Assembly (NCBI RefSeq): GCF_002954325.1
Contig: NZ_MQVX01000001.1
Coordinates: forward strand, 2,648,768-2,712,767
DNA length: 64,000 nt
Direction of reading: 5' to 3'
Source of the DNA: Aureicoccus marinus
GTDB taxonomy: Bacteria; Bacteroidota; Bacteroidia; Flavobacteriales; Flavobacteriaceae
In this document: positions 41,465-51,407 of the stretch, one piece after another
How positions within the stretch are numbered: position 1 is the first letter of the stretch
How the letters are laid out: the number at the start of each line of letters is the position of its first letter
The notes under the pieces: generated by a model
What the model was told of the DNA's origin: nothing
What the model saw: only the letters and a program-made list of their open reading frames with translations
Database searches by the model: none
Translations under genes and position numbers: made by a program

Positions 41465-42112
41465 GTGAAGTTTAATGATATGAAACCTACGGAAGCCTTA
41501 ACAGAAAACCAAAACGGATTGGACCTACAGCAGTACTGGGAAAAGGCGATGCCTTATGCCGAATACCGAGCCCTCTTCCAAGAACAGGCCGAAAATGGTC
41601 GGACTTCTGGCCCGCAACAAACGGAAGCCTTAATCAACTATACCCAGCTGAATGATCGCCGTTCGCGCCGCTGGGAAAAACGCTTTAAGGTCGATGGAGA
41701 ACTTCAGTCTCAACTCGAACAACTAAACAAACCTCAAAGGTGGTTGGTTCTCAACGAAAGCTGGTGTGGTGATGCGGCCCATACGGTACCCATCATGCAA
41801 AAATTGGCGGAGCTCACCGACAAGATTGAGGTCCGGGTTTTGTGGCGGGATGAGAATTTAGAACTCATGGATGCTTATCTGAGTCAGGGTACCCGAGGAA
41901 TTCCAAAGCTGTTGATTCTCAACGAAAGGAACGAAGTTGCCGGGGAATGGGGATCGCGTCCTGAGCCTTTGCATCAACTGGTTCAAGAGGCCAAAGACGA
42001 AAACGGAAAACTTCCTGCTGACTTCAAAGAAGAAATTCAAAAGTGGTATAACCAAGACAAAGGACAAACTACCGTCCGGGAATTGGAGGCCTTAGTACTT
42101 TCCTTGGAATAA
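41465..42112 (+). CDS. thioredoxin-like protein with WCGDA motif
   Basis: A 215-residue protein with a thioredoxin-like domain in the second half (WLVLNESWCGDAAHTVPIMQKLA, RGIPKLLILN). The active site has one cysteine (WCGDA instead of WCxxC), so disulfide exchange is unlikely unless it works by a single-Cys mechanism. Such proteins are known as the thioredoxin_9-type in Bacteroidota. The start may be GTG at 41465 or ATG at 41480. It lies 48 bases after tolC and overlaps the convergent TonB-like gene by 21 bases. Confidence 0.82.
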   Translation: MKFNDMKPTEALTENQNGLDLQQYWEKAMPYAEYRALFQEQAENGRTSGPQQTEALINYTQLNDRRSRRWEKRFKVDGELQSQLEQLNKPQRWLVLNESWCGDAAHTVPIMQKLAELTDKIEVRVLWRDENLELMDAYLSQGTRGIPKLLILNERNEVAGEWGSRPEPLHQLVQEAKDENGKLPADFKEEIQKWYNQDKGQTTVRELEALVLSLE

Positions 42113-42817
42113 ATAGGTGATACTCCCAATTTGCTTCGGCTTAGAAGATTTCTCAAAACTCGAGCGCAGAGCATAGGTAATGGCCTCGTCGACCAGGCAT
42201 CCGTTGTCGGATGTTGAGCTGTTTGAGTTGAAACGGGCTTCCAGAACCTTTCCTTGGGAGTCAACAACGATATTGATGACAACCTTTCCTCCTTCGATAC
42301 ATTTGTAAACAGGTGGATCCAGGTAAACATGATTACGATCTACTAGGGAGTAGGAGATGGTGGTACGTTTGTCTTTGAGGAAGGAGGTGCGTTCTTTCTT
42401 TTTCGCTTCCCTTTCTCCCAACTGATCCTGGAGTTCTTTGCGTCGTTCCGCCAGTTTTTTGAGGTACTCTTGGTAGGCTTCGTCCTGTTGAGTTACATCA
42501 GCTGATTCTCCTTCCTCGGATTGGAGTTCGGCTAATTCCTGTTCCAGTTCTTCCAGGGTTTTAAAAGGTTCAGGGTCTCCGGCATTTGGATCTGCTGTTT
42601 CATTAAACGCTCTGTGGGAAGTGGGGTTTAACTGCGACTGCAGCTCTTCAATGCGCTCCTTCTCTTCCTCGATCAACTCTTCCAAGTTCTCATCCAGGTT
42701 CATCTCGATCACGTACTCGTCTTCCTGTTGTCCGCCCAATTGAATAGTGTAGAGTAGTGAAACCACAAGAGCCATCGAAAGTCCGGTTATCAATAACGAA
42801 AGTTGTTTTGCACTCAT
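42092..42817 (-). CDS. TonB-like energy transducer protein
   Basis: A 241-residue protein with one N-terminal membrane helix (LLITGLSMALVVSLLYTI), a long charged linker rich in Glu/Gln/Lys (LEELIEEEKERIEELQSQL) instead of the usual Pro-rich spacer, and a TonB_C-like end (VINIVVDSQGKVLEARFNS, YALRSSFEKSSKPKQIGSITY). It could couple the proton gradient to outer-membrane receptors, or act in envelope integrity. It is last in the ftsX-DUF3098-uppP-truB run. Confidence 0.78.
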   Translation of the reverse strand: MSAKQLSLLITGLSMALVVSLLYTIQLGGQQEDEYVIEMNLDENLEELIEEEKERIEELQSQLNPTSHRAFNETADPNAGDPEPFKTLEELEQELAELQSEEGESADVTQQDEAYQEYLKKLAERRKELQDQLGEREAKKKERTSFLKDKRTTISYSLVDRNHVYLDPPVYKCIEGGKVVINIVVDSQGKVLEARFNSNSSTSDNGCLVDEAITYALRSSFEKSSKPKQIGSITYLFQGKY

Positions 42818-42839
42818 TTTACTTCTTAACGAATATAGC

Positions 42840-43550
42840 TTATTCGACCCCCAATTGTTTTTTGAATTCGAGAGGCTCTATAGCCTTATCTACGTGAAAA
42901 TCTCCGATTTGGATTCTTCTCAAGGCAGAAAGATAGCCTCCGGTCTGCAGTTTTTGCCCCATATCGTGAGCCAGAGATCGAATATAGGTTCCCTTGCTGC
43001 AGCGCACTAAAAAGTCCATGCTGTTATCTTCTTTCAAGGGTTCCAACTGAAATTCATGAATTTCAATTTCCCGGAAGGGAATATCGGTTGTTTCTCCTTT
43101 TCGAGCCAATTCATAAAGGCGTTTTCCGTCTTTCTTTAGGGCGGAGAACAAAGGGGGTTGCTGCTGAATCATTCCAACAAACGAAACTCTTGAAGCTTCA
43201 ATGGCCTCTGCTGTGGGAGGCTGATAGCCCTCAACTACTTGGGGTTCGGTCTCCAAATCATAGGAGTCGGTAGTTGCTCCCAATTGGATACTCCCGGTAT
43301 AGCCTTTGGTTTGCCCTTGGTAGTTTTGGATTTGCTTGGTCATCTTCCCTGCACAAATGATGAGTAATCCTGTTGCTAAAGGGTCGAGGGTTCCCGCGTG
43401 TCCTATCTTGATCTTCTTGAGGTTGTGTTTCTTACGGATAGCCCATTTGACGGCATTCACCGCCTGAAAGGAGCTCCAGTGCAAAGGTTTATCAATCAAA
43501 ATAAGTTGCCCTTCCAAGAAGTCTTCGGCAGTAAGTGAACCGTAATCCAT
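42840..43550 (-). CDS. truB: tRNA pseudouridine(55) synthase TruB
   Basis: A 236-residue enzyme making pseudouridine 55 in the T-loop of tRNAs. The catalytic D56 is in HAGTLDPLATG, with LILIDKPLHWSSF before it and CSKGTYIRSLAHDMG after it. The ATG at 43550 begins 2 bases after the uppP stop; an upstream in-frame ATG at 43574 would overlap uppP and adds eight residues. It lies in a minus-strand operon with uppP. Confidence 0.95.
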   Translation of the reverse strand: MDYGSLTAEDFLEGQLILIDKPLHWSSFQAVNAVKWAIRKKHNLKKIKIGHAGTLDPLATGLLIICAGKMTKQIQNYQGQTKGYTGSIQLGATTDSYDLETEPQVVEGYQPPTAEAIEASRVSFVGMIQQQPPLFSALKKDGKRLYELARKGETTDIPFREIEIHEFQLEPLKEDNSMDFLVRCSKGTYIRSLAHDMGQKLQTGGYLSALRRIQIGDFHVDKAIEPLEFKKQLGVE

Positions 43551-43551
43551 T

Positions 43552-44346
43552 TTATCCCCAAAAGCTCCAGCCAATGGCGATTAAACCAACGACCAGACAG
43601 TAAATTGAAAAGTAAGAAAGCTTGCTGTTGCGGACCAATTTAATCATCCAGGTACAAGCCAACATGCCCGAAACAAAGGCAGCGATAAAGCCAACGCCCA
43701 TTAAGCCCAATTGACCCGATTCCAAGTTGAGGTCTCCTGAAAGGATGTCCTTGGCTATTTTTCCAAAAATCAGTGGCACCACCATCAAGAAGGAGAAGCG
43801 GGCGGAACGGGTTTTGTCAATCCCCAAAAGTACCGAGGTTGAAATCGTAGCACCACTTCTCGAAATGCCTGGGAGCATTGCAATGGCCTGAGCGATACCG
43901 ATGATCAGAGCATTCGGGAAAGAAACTTTTTTCGAGGTGTCTTTCGCTTTATCTGCTAAGTACAACAGGATGGCGGTAACGATCAGCATAAAGCCAACAA
44001 ATTGGATGTTGCCTCCAAAAAAGGCTTCCAGTTGTTCTTCAAACAAAAAGCCGATCAGGGCAGCCGGAATCATGGAAACGATGATTTTCATAGAAAACTC
44101 CATCTGTTCGTTCCATTTAAACTGAAACAGACCACGAAGAATTTCCATAACTTCTTTTCGAAAAACCACCAAAGTACTCAAAGCGGTAGCAAAGTGCAGG
44201 ACCACAGTGAATAAAAGGCTTTCTTCGGGAAGGGAATTATCGCCCAGGATGACTTTTCCGAGTTCTAAATGCCCGCTGGAGGAGACGGGTAAAAATTCTG
44301 TAAGACCTTGTATAATCCCAAGGAGAATAGCGTCAATATAACTCAC
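43552..44346 (-). CDS. uppP: undecaprenyl-diphosphate phosphatase UppP (BacA)
   Basis: A 264-residue membrane enzyme that removes a phosphate from undecaprenyl diphosphate, recycling the lipid carrier for peptidoglycan. The two signature motifs are present: GLTEFLPVSSSGHL near the N-terminus and LPGISRSGATIST in the middle, containing the catalytic Glu, Ser and Arg residues. It follows the DUF3098 gene by 2 bases and precedes truB by 1 base. Confidence 0.96.
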   Translation of the reverse strand: MSYIDAILLGIIQGLTEFLPVSSSGHLELGKVILGDNSLPEESLLFTVVLHFATALSTLVVFRKEVMEILRGLFQFKWNEQMEFSMKIIVSMIPAALIGFLFEEQLEAFFGGNIQFVGFMLIVTAILLYLADKAKDTSKKVSFPNALIIGIAQAIAMLPGISRSGATISTSVLLGIDKTRSARFSFLMVVPLIFGKIAKDILSGDLNLESGQLGLMGVGFIAAFVSGMLACTWMIKLVRNSKLSYFSIYCLVVGLIAIGWSFWG

Positions 44347-44348
44347 GA

Positions 44349-44609
44349 TCAGTCTTTTTTACTGGGGTTGTGCAGGATGGCAAACACCTGAATACCCAGC
44401 CCGATCAGCACCAGAGTCGGTGCAAGACGGATTCTACGGAAGTTGTAAATCGCTTCGTTGAACACTTTGGGGTCATCACTTCCTCCTCCGCTCATCAAGA
44501 TGAACCCTAAAACGAGAAAAGCCAAGCCCACAAAAAGAATTTGGTAGTTGCGGCGCTCCATTACAAAGAGCGAGTTGTTTTTGGTTGGCTGTTTCTGATT
44601 TTTACTCAT
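44349..44609 (-). CDS. DUF3098 membrane protein
   Basis: An 86-residue protein with two membrane helices (YQILFVGLAFLVLGFILMSG and LAPTLVLIGLGIQVFAIL), matching DUF3098 by its RRNYQILFVGL and GSDDPKVFNEAIYNFRRI segments. The family is found in Bacteroidota between ftsX and uppP. The function is unknown; an association with cell division or lipid recycling is inference from gene order. Confidence 0.88.
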   Translation of the reverse strand: MSKNQKQPTKNNSLFVMERRNYQILFVGLAFLVLGFILMSGGGSDDPKVFNEAIYNFRRIRLAPTLVLIGLGIQVFAILHNPSKKD

Positions 44610-44628
44610 CTAAATGGACTTTGTCTAA

Positions 44629-45504
44629 TTAATACAGGCGGTCTGTTCTTAGGTTTAAGAACCGCTGAGTCGCGTAATGCGTACTGATATACGAGATCGC
44701 AATACCCAACCCAAAAATTGCAGCAAATAAGACCAAAAGAGGAATGGCGTCATCGAACAACTGCAATTCTGGAAAGCTCTGATCGAGGTAAAACAAGGTC
44801 ACAGAAAGGGCGATGAGCGCAAGTAAAGCGCCCAGCATCCCCAACTTGACATTGGTGACGATAAATGGCTTACGTATGAATTTTTTAGTTGCTCCAACCA
44901 TTTGCATGGTTTTGATGATAAAACGTTTTGAGTAAATCGACAGGCGGATGGAGCTATTGATCAGCAGGACTGAAATCAGCGTAAAAATTGCGCTAGCAAC
45001 TAATATCCAAAGACTTAAGCGGCTAACATTGCTGTTCAAAAGTTCGATCAGGGGCTTGTCGTAACTCACTTCATCAACGTAGGTTTTGGTACTTATGGTA
45101 TTTGCAATCTCTTCTATTTGAACCGGAGAGACGAAATCGGCCTGTAAATTCAGGTCAATGGCGTTCTTCAGCGGATTGAATCCGAGAAACTCCACGAAGT
45201 TCTCGCCGATGTCTTCACTGTATTCTTCTGCGGCTTCTTCTTTCGGGATGTAACGCGCCGATTTGACGTAGTCAGCCAAAGCAAAACTCTTCTGAAGTTG
45301 GTTGACTTCGATCTCTTTGGCGTCGTCTTTTAGGAAAATGGTGAGGGTGATTTGTTCTTTAAAGTGGTCAGCCAACTTCTTGGCATTGAATACCAATAAG
45401 CCGAGAATGCCCATTAAGAAGAGCACTAAAGAAATACTGAGCACTACGGAAAAGTAAGAGGTTATCAGTCTCCTTCTTTGATACCGCTCGATGTATTGAG
45501 CCAT
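44629..45504 (-). CDS. ftsX: cell division permease FtsX
   Basis: A 291-residue membrane protein with one N-terminal helix, a periplasmic domain (residues about 50-165, FKEQITLTIFLKDDAKEI) and three C-terminal helices (LSLWILVASAIFTLISVLLI and onwards), the FtsX layout. With FtsE it controls peptidoglycan amidases at the division site. ftsE is not adjacent. DUF3098 follows after 19 bases. Confidence 0.92.
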   Translation of the reverse strand: MAQYIERYQRRRLITSYFSVVLSISLVLFLMGILGLLVFNAKKLADHFKEQITLTIFLKDDAKEIEVNQLQKSFALADYVKSARYIPKEEAAEEYSEDIGENFVEFLGFNPLKNAIDLNLQADFVSPVQIEEIANTISTKTYVDEVSYDKPLIELLNSNVSRLSLWILVASAIFTLISVLLINSSIRLSIYSKRFIIKTMQMVGATKKFIRKPFIVTNVKLGMLGALLALIALSVTLFYLDQSFPELQLFDDAIPLLVLFAAIFGLGIAISYISTHYATQRFLNLRTDRLY

Positions 45505-45559
45505 ATTACGCCACTTTCTAGGGTAAAAATAGCAAAGTAATTCATTTAGCGTGTCTCCT

Positions 45560-47425
45560 TTAACGCTTCAATGTGAAATGACCGCGCAAGACCTGATCAT
45601 CGGCCTGTAGGACGTACCAGTAGTCCGAGGAGGGCAAGGGACGTCCCTCTCTCAATCCGGACCAACGAATACCGGGGTCGCCGGTCTCAAAGACAAGTTG
45701 CCCCATTCGGTCATAAATACGGAGCCTGAACTGGCTTAGACCTGCAGCTCCTTCTATGGTGAATTCCTGGTTTTGGGTATCGCCATTCGGAGTAAAGAAA
45801 CGCGGAATGACCAAATGGTTGTAATTCAGACGGGAATCTCCACAACCGTTCTTTTCTCGGACGACAAGAAGATAAGGGCCTCCTACCTGATCCGGAAAGT
45901 TGGGAGAATTCTGGAAGTTGAAACCGTCTATACTGTATTCAAAATCTCCCGCTTCAGCCACTTCGATTTGAATCTCTCGGTGATCGCTTCTCACCAGACT
46001 GATTCGAGGAATTATAATTTCTTCCAAGACGATGGTCTTTGTTTCTGCGCAACCCGCTCGATTGGTCACCAGAACGGTATAAGTTCCCGGTTCACGTACC
46101 AAAATTTCAGGGCTCATCTCCCCGGTAGACCACTGGTAGGTGCCTCCGACATAACCAGCTGATAAAAAGGCGGAGGTGCCTTGACAAAAGTCTAAGGTCT
46201 CATCTTCGACGTCAGGCGGAGGAACAAAACGCAGCTCTAAGGCAGTACGGGTTGTCGACAGACAACCACTGCGCACATCGACGGTTTCGGCGTAATAAAT
46301 TCCTGCAGCGGGTGGACTGAATTCCCTATTGTCTGAAAGTAAAGGGTTTCCCCCACTGGCCTGTCCATACCAATCGATGCGTTCTCCCGCACTGACTACC
46401 GCTTGAAGAACGCCAATTTCTCCTTCACAGATTTCCGTTAAGGGATTTCCGCTAGGAGGCAAAGGCGCGGGAACCACTTCTATTTGATAAATGTCCGAAA
46501 CGGTGGCGCAATTGTCGTTCGCCAGATTCACTGCGTCTTCTGCCACTTTTACCCGGTAGAATTGATCGCTGAGTAAGGGCGGACTCTGGTAGGTAGCTTG
46601 GTTGGCGCCAGCGATATCGGCCCAATTTATTCCGTCCAGACTTTCTTGCCATTGGTACGCGTGGGTATTGAAAACCGAAAAATCCGGAGTGGCTTCCAGT
46701 TGCACGGTGGTCGCACCGTCTTCCTGACAAACGATACGGGAAGTCTCGTTGGCTTCGTCTTCCAGCAGAAGGCGATCCCCGCAGGATCGAAAGCTAATGT
46801 CATCGATAGCCAGATCATTTCCACAACCGCCTTGTCCGTTGTTGATCAATTTCAAAATCACTTCATTTTGACCGGGAAGTGTCTGGAAAACCAGGCCGTA
46901 GTTTTCCCAAAGAGGAGCCGTCATGGCCCCAATCGGGCCCGTTTCTCCACTGCGAAGAAGTTGGGTATCGGTGATGTCCCAAATTTCAAAACGAACATTG
47001 ATCGGGATTCCCCCGTTCGGACAGCTATTGGGTGAGGGCAGGAGGTTTAACACCCAGGCGGCAAACTGGTAGGTGGTGTTTTCGCACAACCCACTGACTT
47101 CCCGTCGGTAGAATTCCCCGGCGGTAAAGCTTGCATTGACGATTAAAGAGCGCCCATCGGTATCGCCGACGGTGTGATCGGCTGTATTGTGCCAATCATA
47201 ATATTGGGTAAAGCTCGAGATGGTGTAGCTTCCGTCTGATGGAGCGCCATTGACGTAGGAATAAGTGGTGGTTCCCGGGGCCAGCGCAGGGCCATTGGTC
47301 AGGCCTGTTCCAAAGTTTTCTGTAAAGATGGGATCGCCGGTATTCCCTGTGCAGAATTCGATCTGCCCGTGCAGGGAACCAAGAGAAAAAAGACTGAATA
47401 TTAAAACGAGAACGAAACCCTTCAT
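45560..47425 (-). CDS. T9SS type B secreted protein with Ig-like domains
   Basis: A 621-residue secreted protein. A signal peptide (LVLIFSLFSLGSLHGQ) leads a jelly-roll-like region (residues about 22-215: FTENFGTG, FAAWVLNL, NDLAIDDISF), then several Ig-like/PKD-like repeats. The C-terminal about 85 residues form the gliding-motility-associated C-terminal domain used as a type B sorting signal: RFFTPNGDTQNQEF, FRLRIYDRMGQLVF and SSDYWYVLQADDQVLRGHFTLKR read in parts. It is probably anchored or released at the surface by the type IX system. It could be an adhesin; no enzymatic motif is seen. Confidence 0.9.
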   Translation of the reverse strand: MKGFVLVLIFSLFSLGSLHGQIEFCTGNTGDPIFTENFGTGLTNGPALAPGTTTYSYVNGAPSDGSYTISSFTQYYDWHNTADHTVGDTDGRSLIVNASFTAGEFYRREVSGLCENTTYQFAAWVLNLLPSPNSCPNGGIPINVRFEIWDITDTQLLRSGETGPIGAMTAPLWENYGLVFQTLPGQNEVILKLINNGQGGCGNDLAIDDISFRSCGDRLLLEDEANETSRIVCQEDGATTVQLEATPDFSVFNTHAYQWQESLDGINWADIAGANQATYQSPPLLSDQFYRVKVAEDAVNLANDNCATVSDIYQIEVVPAPLPPSGNPLTEICEGEIGVLQAVVSAGERIDWYGQASGGNPLLSDNREFSPPAAGIYYAETVDVRSGCLSTTRTALELRFVPPPDVEDETLDFCQGTSAFLSAGYVGGTYQWSTGEMSPEILVREPGTYTVLVTNRAGCAETKTIVLEEIIIPRISLVRSDHREIQIEVAEAGDFEYSIDGFNFQNSPNFPDQVGGPYLLVVREKNGCGDSRLNYNHLVIPRFFTPNGDTQNQEFTIEGAAGLSQFRLRIYDRMGQLVFETGDPGIRWSGLREGRPLPSSDYWYVLQADDQVLRGHFTLKR

Positions 47426-47486
47426 ATTCCTTTTCGGCTTTGGGGGAATCCCCGTAATTTAGCCGCTGATCGCGACAAATTAAGAA

Positions 47487-50285
47487 ATGCAGTACAATTT
47501 TCTCGAAATCGAGGCTAAGTGGCAAAAGTATTGGGCAGAACAACAGACCTTCAAGGCAGAAACACATTCGGCTAAGCCCAAGTTCTACGTTCTGGATATG
47601 TTTCCTTACCCTTCCGGGGCAGGCTTGCACGTAGGTCATCCGCTGGGGTATATCGCCAGTGATATCTACGCTCGTTTTAAACGGCATCAAGGGTACGAAG
47701 TACTGCATCCCATGGGCTACGATTCCTTTGGTTTGCCTGCAGAACAGTACGCGATCCAAACCGGACAACATCCGGCAGTGACTACCGAAACCAACATCAA
47801 CCGATACCGGGAGCAACTGGATCGACTTGGCTTCTCTTTTGACTGGAGCCGCGAGTTTAGAACCTCTTCACCGTCTTACTACAAATGGACGCAATGGGTC
47901 TTTATACAGCTTTTTGAGTCCTGGTACAATACCAGTTCCGACAAGGCGGAACCCATATCGGATTTGATAAGCGAATTCGAGGCGAACGGAAACACCCAAA
48001 TAAAAGCGGTAGCCGACGAAGATGTAAAGCAGTTTAAGGCTGCTGAATGGAAGGCTATGAAGGAGGAAGAACAGCAGGCTATTCTCTTGCAATACCGCTT
48101 GGCTTATCTGGCCGATACAGAGGTCAACTGGTGCCCGGCGCTGGGGACCGTACTGGCTAATGACGAAATTGTCAATGGGGTCTCTGAAAGGGGAGGCCAT
48201 CCGGTGATCCGAAAGAAAATGACCCAATGGAGCATGCGTATTACAGCCTACGCCCAACGACTGCTCGACGGTTTACAAAATATAGATTGGCCGCAACCGC
48301 TGAAAGATTCTCAGACCAATTGGATTGGCCGATCCGAGGGGGCAGAGGTGGAATTTGAAGTCGAGGGTCACCCCGAAAAAATCAAGGTCTTTACCACCCG
48401 ACCTGATACCCTTTATGGAGTCAGTTTTATGACGCTTGCACCCGAGCATCCCTGGGTGGAGCGCTTTACGACAGCGGAGCAAAAGGCCGAAATCGATGCC
48501 TATGTCGAGGCGACCTCTAAGCGGTCTGAACGCGACCGAATGTCTGACGTTAAAACCATTAGTGGTGCCTTTACAGGAGCCTATGCCCTGCACCCCTTCA
48601 CCGGAGATCGCATTCCGATATGGATCGGAGATTATGTGCTGGCCAGCTACGGAACCGGTGCTGTTATGGCGGTCCCTTGCGGGGATCAGCGCGACTATGA
48701 TTTTGCAAAGCACTTTAATTTACCCATCCCCAATATTTTTGACGGAGTTGACATCAGCGAGGAAGCCTTTGCCGACAAAGCCAATACCCGAATTGCACAG
48801 TCCGACTTTCTCGATGGGATGGATTACTACCAAGCCACCAAGGCGGTCATAGAACGGCTGGAAGCGGAAGGCCGAGGTACCGGAAAGATTAACTACCGCC
48901 TCAGAGATGCAGTCTTCAGTCGTCAGCGCTACTGGGGAGAACCTTTCCCGGTCTACTACGTAGACGGAATGCCTCAGATGATTCCAACCGAATGTCTACC
49001 CTTGCCATTGCCGCAGGTCGATAAGTATTTGCCTACGGAAGAAGGAGATCCACCTTTGGGGAATGCTGAGGTCTGGGCCTGGGATGTGAAGAAGCAAGAA
49101 GTGGTGGCGAACGATTTGATTGACGGAGAAAACGTGTTTCCGCTCGAGTTGAATACCATGCCTGGATGGGCGGGAAGTTCGCAGTACTTTAACCGCTATA
49201 TGGACCCCCATAATGAGGAGGCGATTTTTAGCCCTGAAGCCATTGGCTACTGGAAAGGTGTTGATCTTTATATCGGAGGTAGCGAGCATGCCACTGGGCA
49301 CTTGCTGTATTCCCGATTCTGGCAGCAATTCCTTTATGATCGCGGAGTAGTTCCTCAGGCGGAGTATGCCCAAAAATTGATCAACCAAGGAATGATTACA
49401 GGGACCTCGGCTTTGGTGTACCGCGTGAGTGGTACCGATCAGTACGTCTCTTATGGCTTGAGAAAGGACTACCAGGTAGAACCCCTGCGTGTCGATGTTA
49501 ATCTGGTCAATGCCTCCGATGAATTGGATGTAGATGCCTTGCGTCAATGGCAGCCTCAATTCGAAAAGGCCGAGTTCAGACTGGAAGATGGAAAGTACAT
49601 CGTCGGACGGGAAGTAGAAAAAATGTCAAAACGCTGGTTTAATGTCGTGAACCCTGACGCCATTTGTGAGCAATACGGAGCCGATTCCCTTCGCTTGTAC
49701 GAAATGTTCCTCGGGCCCTTGGAACAGTCCAAGCCCTGGAATACAGCCGGTATAACCGGAGTGCACGGTTTCCTGAAAAAACTTTGGAAACTCTATCTCA
49801 ACCTCAATGAGGAGGAGCCCAGTGCGGAGGCCTTGAAGAGTTTACACAAAACGATCAAGAAGGTAGGAGAAGATATTGAGCAATTTTCTTTCAACACCTC
49901 GGTTTCGACCTTTATGATTTGTGTTAATGAACTGACCGCGCAGAAGTGCAGTTCCAAAAGCATTCTGGAGCCCTTGGCCATTTTGGTGTCGCCCTATGCG
50001 CCGCACATTGCGGAAGAGCTCTGGGAGATGCTCGGTCACCAGGGATCTATTTCACAGGCTCCCTTCCCGGAGTTTAAACCGGAATACCTGGTGGAGGCCG
50101 AAAAAGAGTACCCTATTTCTTTTAACGGTAAGATGCGCTTTAAACTGAAGTTTCCAGCGGACATGGGGAAAGAAGAAATTGAAAAACAGGTTCTTGCACA
50201 CGAAAAAACCCAAGAACAAATGCAGGGCCGTAGCCCGAAAAAGGTTATTGTTGTACCAGGAAAAATCGTCAACATAGTCGGATAA
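47487..50285 (+). CDS. leuS: leucyl-tRNA synthetase
   Basis: A 932-residue class I synthetase. The HIGH motif is H48-V-G-H51 (SGAGLHVGHPLGY) and the second signature is K712MSKR716. The editing (CP1) domain contains TTRPDTLYG and GTGAVMAVPCGDQRDYDFA, the latter with the Asp that blocks mischarging. A bacteroidotal insertion precedes the KMSKS region (LVYRVSGTDQYVSYGL). The next gene, ald, starts 10 bases after the stop, so leucine charging and alanine metabolism genes share a transcript here. Confidence 0.97.
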   Translation: MQYNFLEIEAKWQKYWAEQQTFKAETHSAKPKFYVLDMFPYPSGAGLHVGHPLGYIASDIYARFKRHQGYEVLHPMGYDSFGLPAEQYAIQTGQHPAVTTETNINRYREQLDRLGFSFDWSREFRTSSPSYYKWTQWVFIQLFESWYNTSSDKAEPISDLISEFEANGNTQIKAVADEDVKQFKAAEWKAMKEEEQQAILLQYRLAYLADTEVNWCPALGTVLANDEIVNGVSERGGHPVIRKKMTQWSMRITAYAQRLLDGLQNIDWPQPLKDSQTNWIGRSEGAEVEFEVEGHPEKIKVFTTRPDTLYGVSFMTLAPEHPWVERFTTAEQKAEIDAYVEATSKRSERDRMSDVKTISGAFTGAYALHPFTGDRIPIWIGDYVLASYGTGAVMAVPCGDQRDYDFAKHFNLPIPNIFDGVDISEEAFADKANTRIAQSDFLDGMDYYQATKAVIERLEAEGRGTGKINYRLRDAVFSRQRYWGEPFPVYYVDGMPQMIPTECLPLPLPQVDKYLPTEEGDPPLGNAEVWAWDVKKQEVVANDLIDGENVFPLELNTMPGWAGSSQYFNRYMDPHNEEAIFSPEAIGYWKGVDLYIGGSEHATGHLLYSRFWQQFLYDRGVVPQAEYAQKLINQGMITGTSALVYRVSGTDQYVSYGLRKDYQVEPLRVDVNLVNASDELDVDALRQWQPQFEKAEFRLEDGKYIVGREVEKMSKRWFNVVNPDAICEQYGADSLRLYEMFLGPLEQSKPWNTAGITGVHGFLKKLWKLYLNLNEEEPSAEALKSLHKTIKKVGEDIEQFSFNTSVSTFMICVNELTAQKCSSKSILEPLAILVSPYAPHIAEELWEMLGHQGSISQAPFPEFKPEYLVEAEKEYPISFNGKMRFKLKFPADMGKEEIEKQVLAHEKTQEQMQGRSPKKVIVVPGKIVNIVG

Positions 50286-50295
50286 AATTGAGCTC

Positions 50296-51396
50296 ATGAA
50301 AATCGGTGTACCCAAAGAAATCAAGAACAACGAAAGCCGGGTGGCGATGACGCCTGCCGGAGTTAACGAACTGGTAAAGCGAGGCCATGAGGTTCTTGTG
50401 CAAACTGAGGCAGGAATCGGCAGTGGGTTTTCAGATGCAGACTACCAGGCGGTAGGGGCATCAATTGAATCGACCATAGAAGACGTATATGCCAAGGCCG
50501 AAATGATTGTCAAGGTCAAGGAGCCCATTGCTCAGGAATACGGGTTGGTCCGAAAGGGCCAGGTGGTGTTTACTTATTTTCACTTTGCGTCGAGTCAACC
50601 CCTGACCGAAGCCATGATCCAAAGCAAAGCCATTTGTATCGCCTACGAAACCGTTGAGGACCGCAATGGAGCACTACCTCTTTTGACGCCGATGTCTGAA
50701 GTGGCGGGACGTATGGCTATACAACAGGGAGCTAAATTTCTTGAAAAGCCCGTTAAAGGCCGAGGAGTTCTCTTGGGAGGTGTTCCGGGAGTCGCTCCAG
50801 GTAAAGTATTGGTCATTGGTGCAGGTACCGTTGGAATTCAGGCAGCGAAGATGGCGGCAGGTCTTGGCGCTCATGTGACTATTTTGGATGTGAATATGGA
50901 CCGTTTGCGCTATGTGAACGACGTAATGCCGCCTCATGTGGTAACCGAATATTCCAACGAATACAACATCAGAAACCACATCAAAACGCACGATTTAATT
51001 ATTGGAGGCGTGCTGCTCAAGGGAGCAAAAGCTCCTCGTTTGATTACCAAGGACATGCTCAAAACCATGCGTCCGGGAACGGTAATCGTCGATGTCGCTG
51101 TGGATCAGGGCGGCTGTGTTGAAACAACACGCCCCACGACCCACGAAGATCCTATCTTCATTATTGACGATGTGGTGCATTATTGTGTAGCGAATATGCC
51201 GGGAGCTGTTCCGCATACCTCTACGGTGGCTTTGACCAATGTGACTCTTCCCTATATTTTGAGATTAGCGGATAAGGGTTACGAGGAAGCCCTGAATCAA
51301 GACCCTGGCTTGGCCAAAGGATTGAATATTCAGGCCGGTAAGGTGGTGTACGAACCGATCAAAGAGGCATTCGCAGACCAAATGCAAATGAACTAA
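50296..51396 (+). CDS. ald: alanine dehydrogenase
   Basis: A 366-residue NAD-dependent enzyme interconverting L-alanine and pyruvate plus ammonia. MKIGVPKEIKNNESRVAMTP, IVKVKEPI (pyruvate-binding Lys), FTYFHFASS (catalytic His), the NAD motif VIGAGTVGIQAAKMA and CVANMPGAVPHTST are all present. It lies 10 bases after leuS. A palindrome of possible regulatory value follows the stop at 51408-51424. Confidence 0.96.
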   Translation: MKIGVPKEIKNNESRVAMTPAGVNELVKRGHEVLVQTEAGIGSGFSDADYQAVGASIESTIEDVYAKAEMIVKVKEPIAQEYGLVRKGQVVFTYFHFASSQPLTEAMIQSKAICIAYETVEDRNGALPLLTPMSEVAGRMAIQQGAKFLEKPVKGRGVLLGGVPGVAPGKVLVIGAGTVGIQAAKMAAGLGAHVTILDVNMDRLRYVNDVMPPHVVTEYSNEYNIRNHIKTHDLIIGGVLLKGAKAPRLITKDMLKTMRPGTVIVDVAVDQGGCVETTRPTTHEDPIFIIDDVVHYCVANMPGAVPHTSTVALTNVTLPYILRLADKGYEEALNQDPGLAKGLNIQAGKVVYEPIKEAFADQMQMN

Positions 51397-51407
51397 AACC
51401 CGTATTT

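Noticed and set aside
47441-47454. GGGGGAATCCCC inverted repeat between the T9SS cargo gene and leuS
   Set aside because: Only four to five bases per arm, no U tract, no match to a known site.
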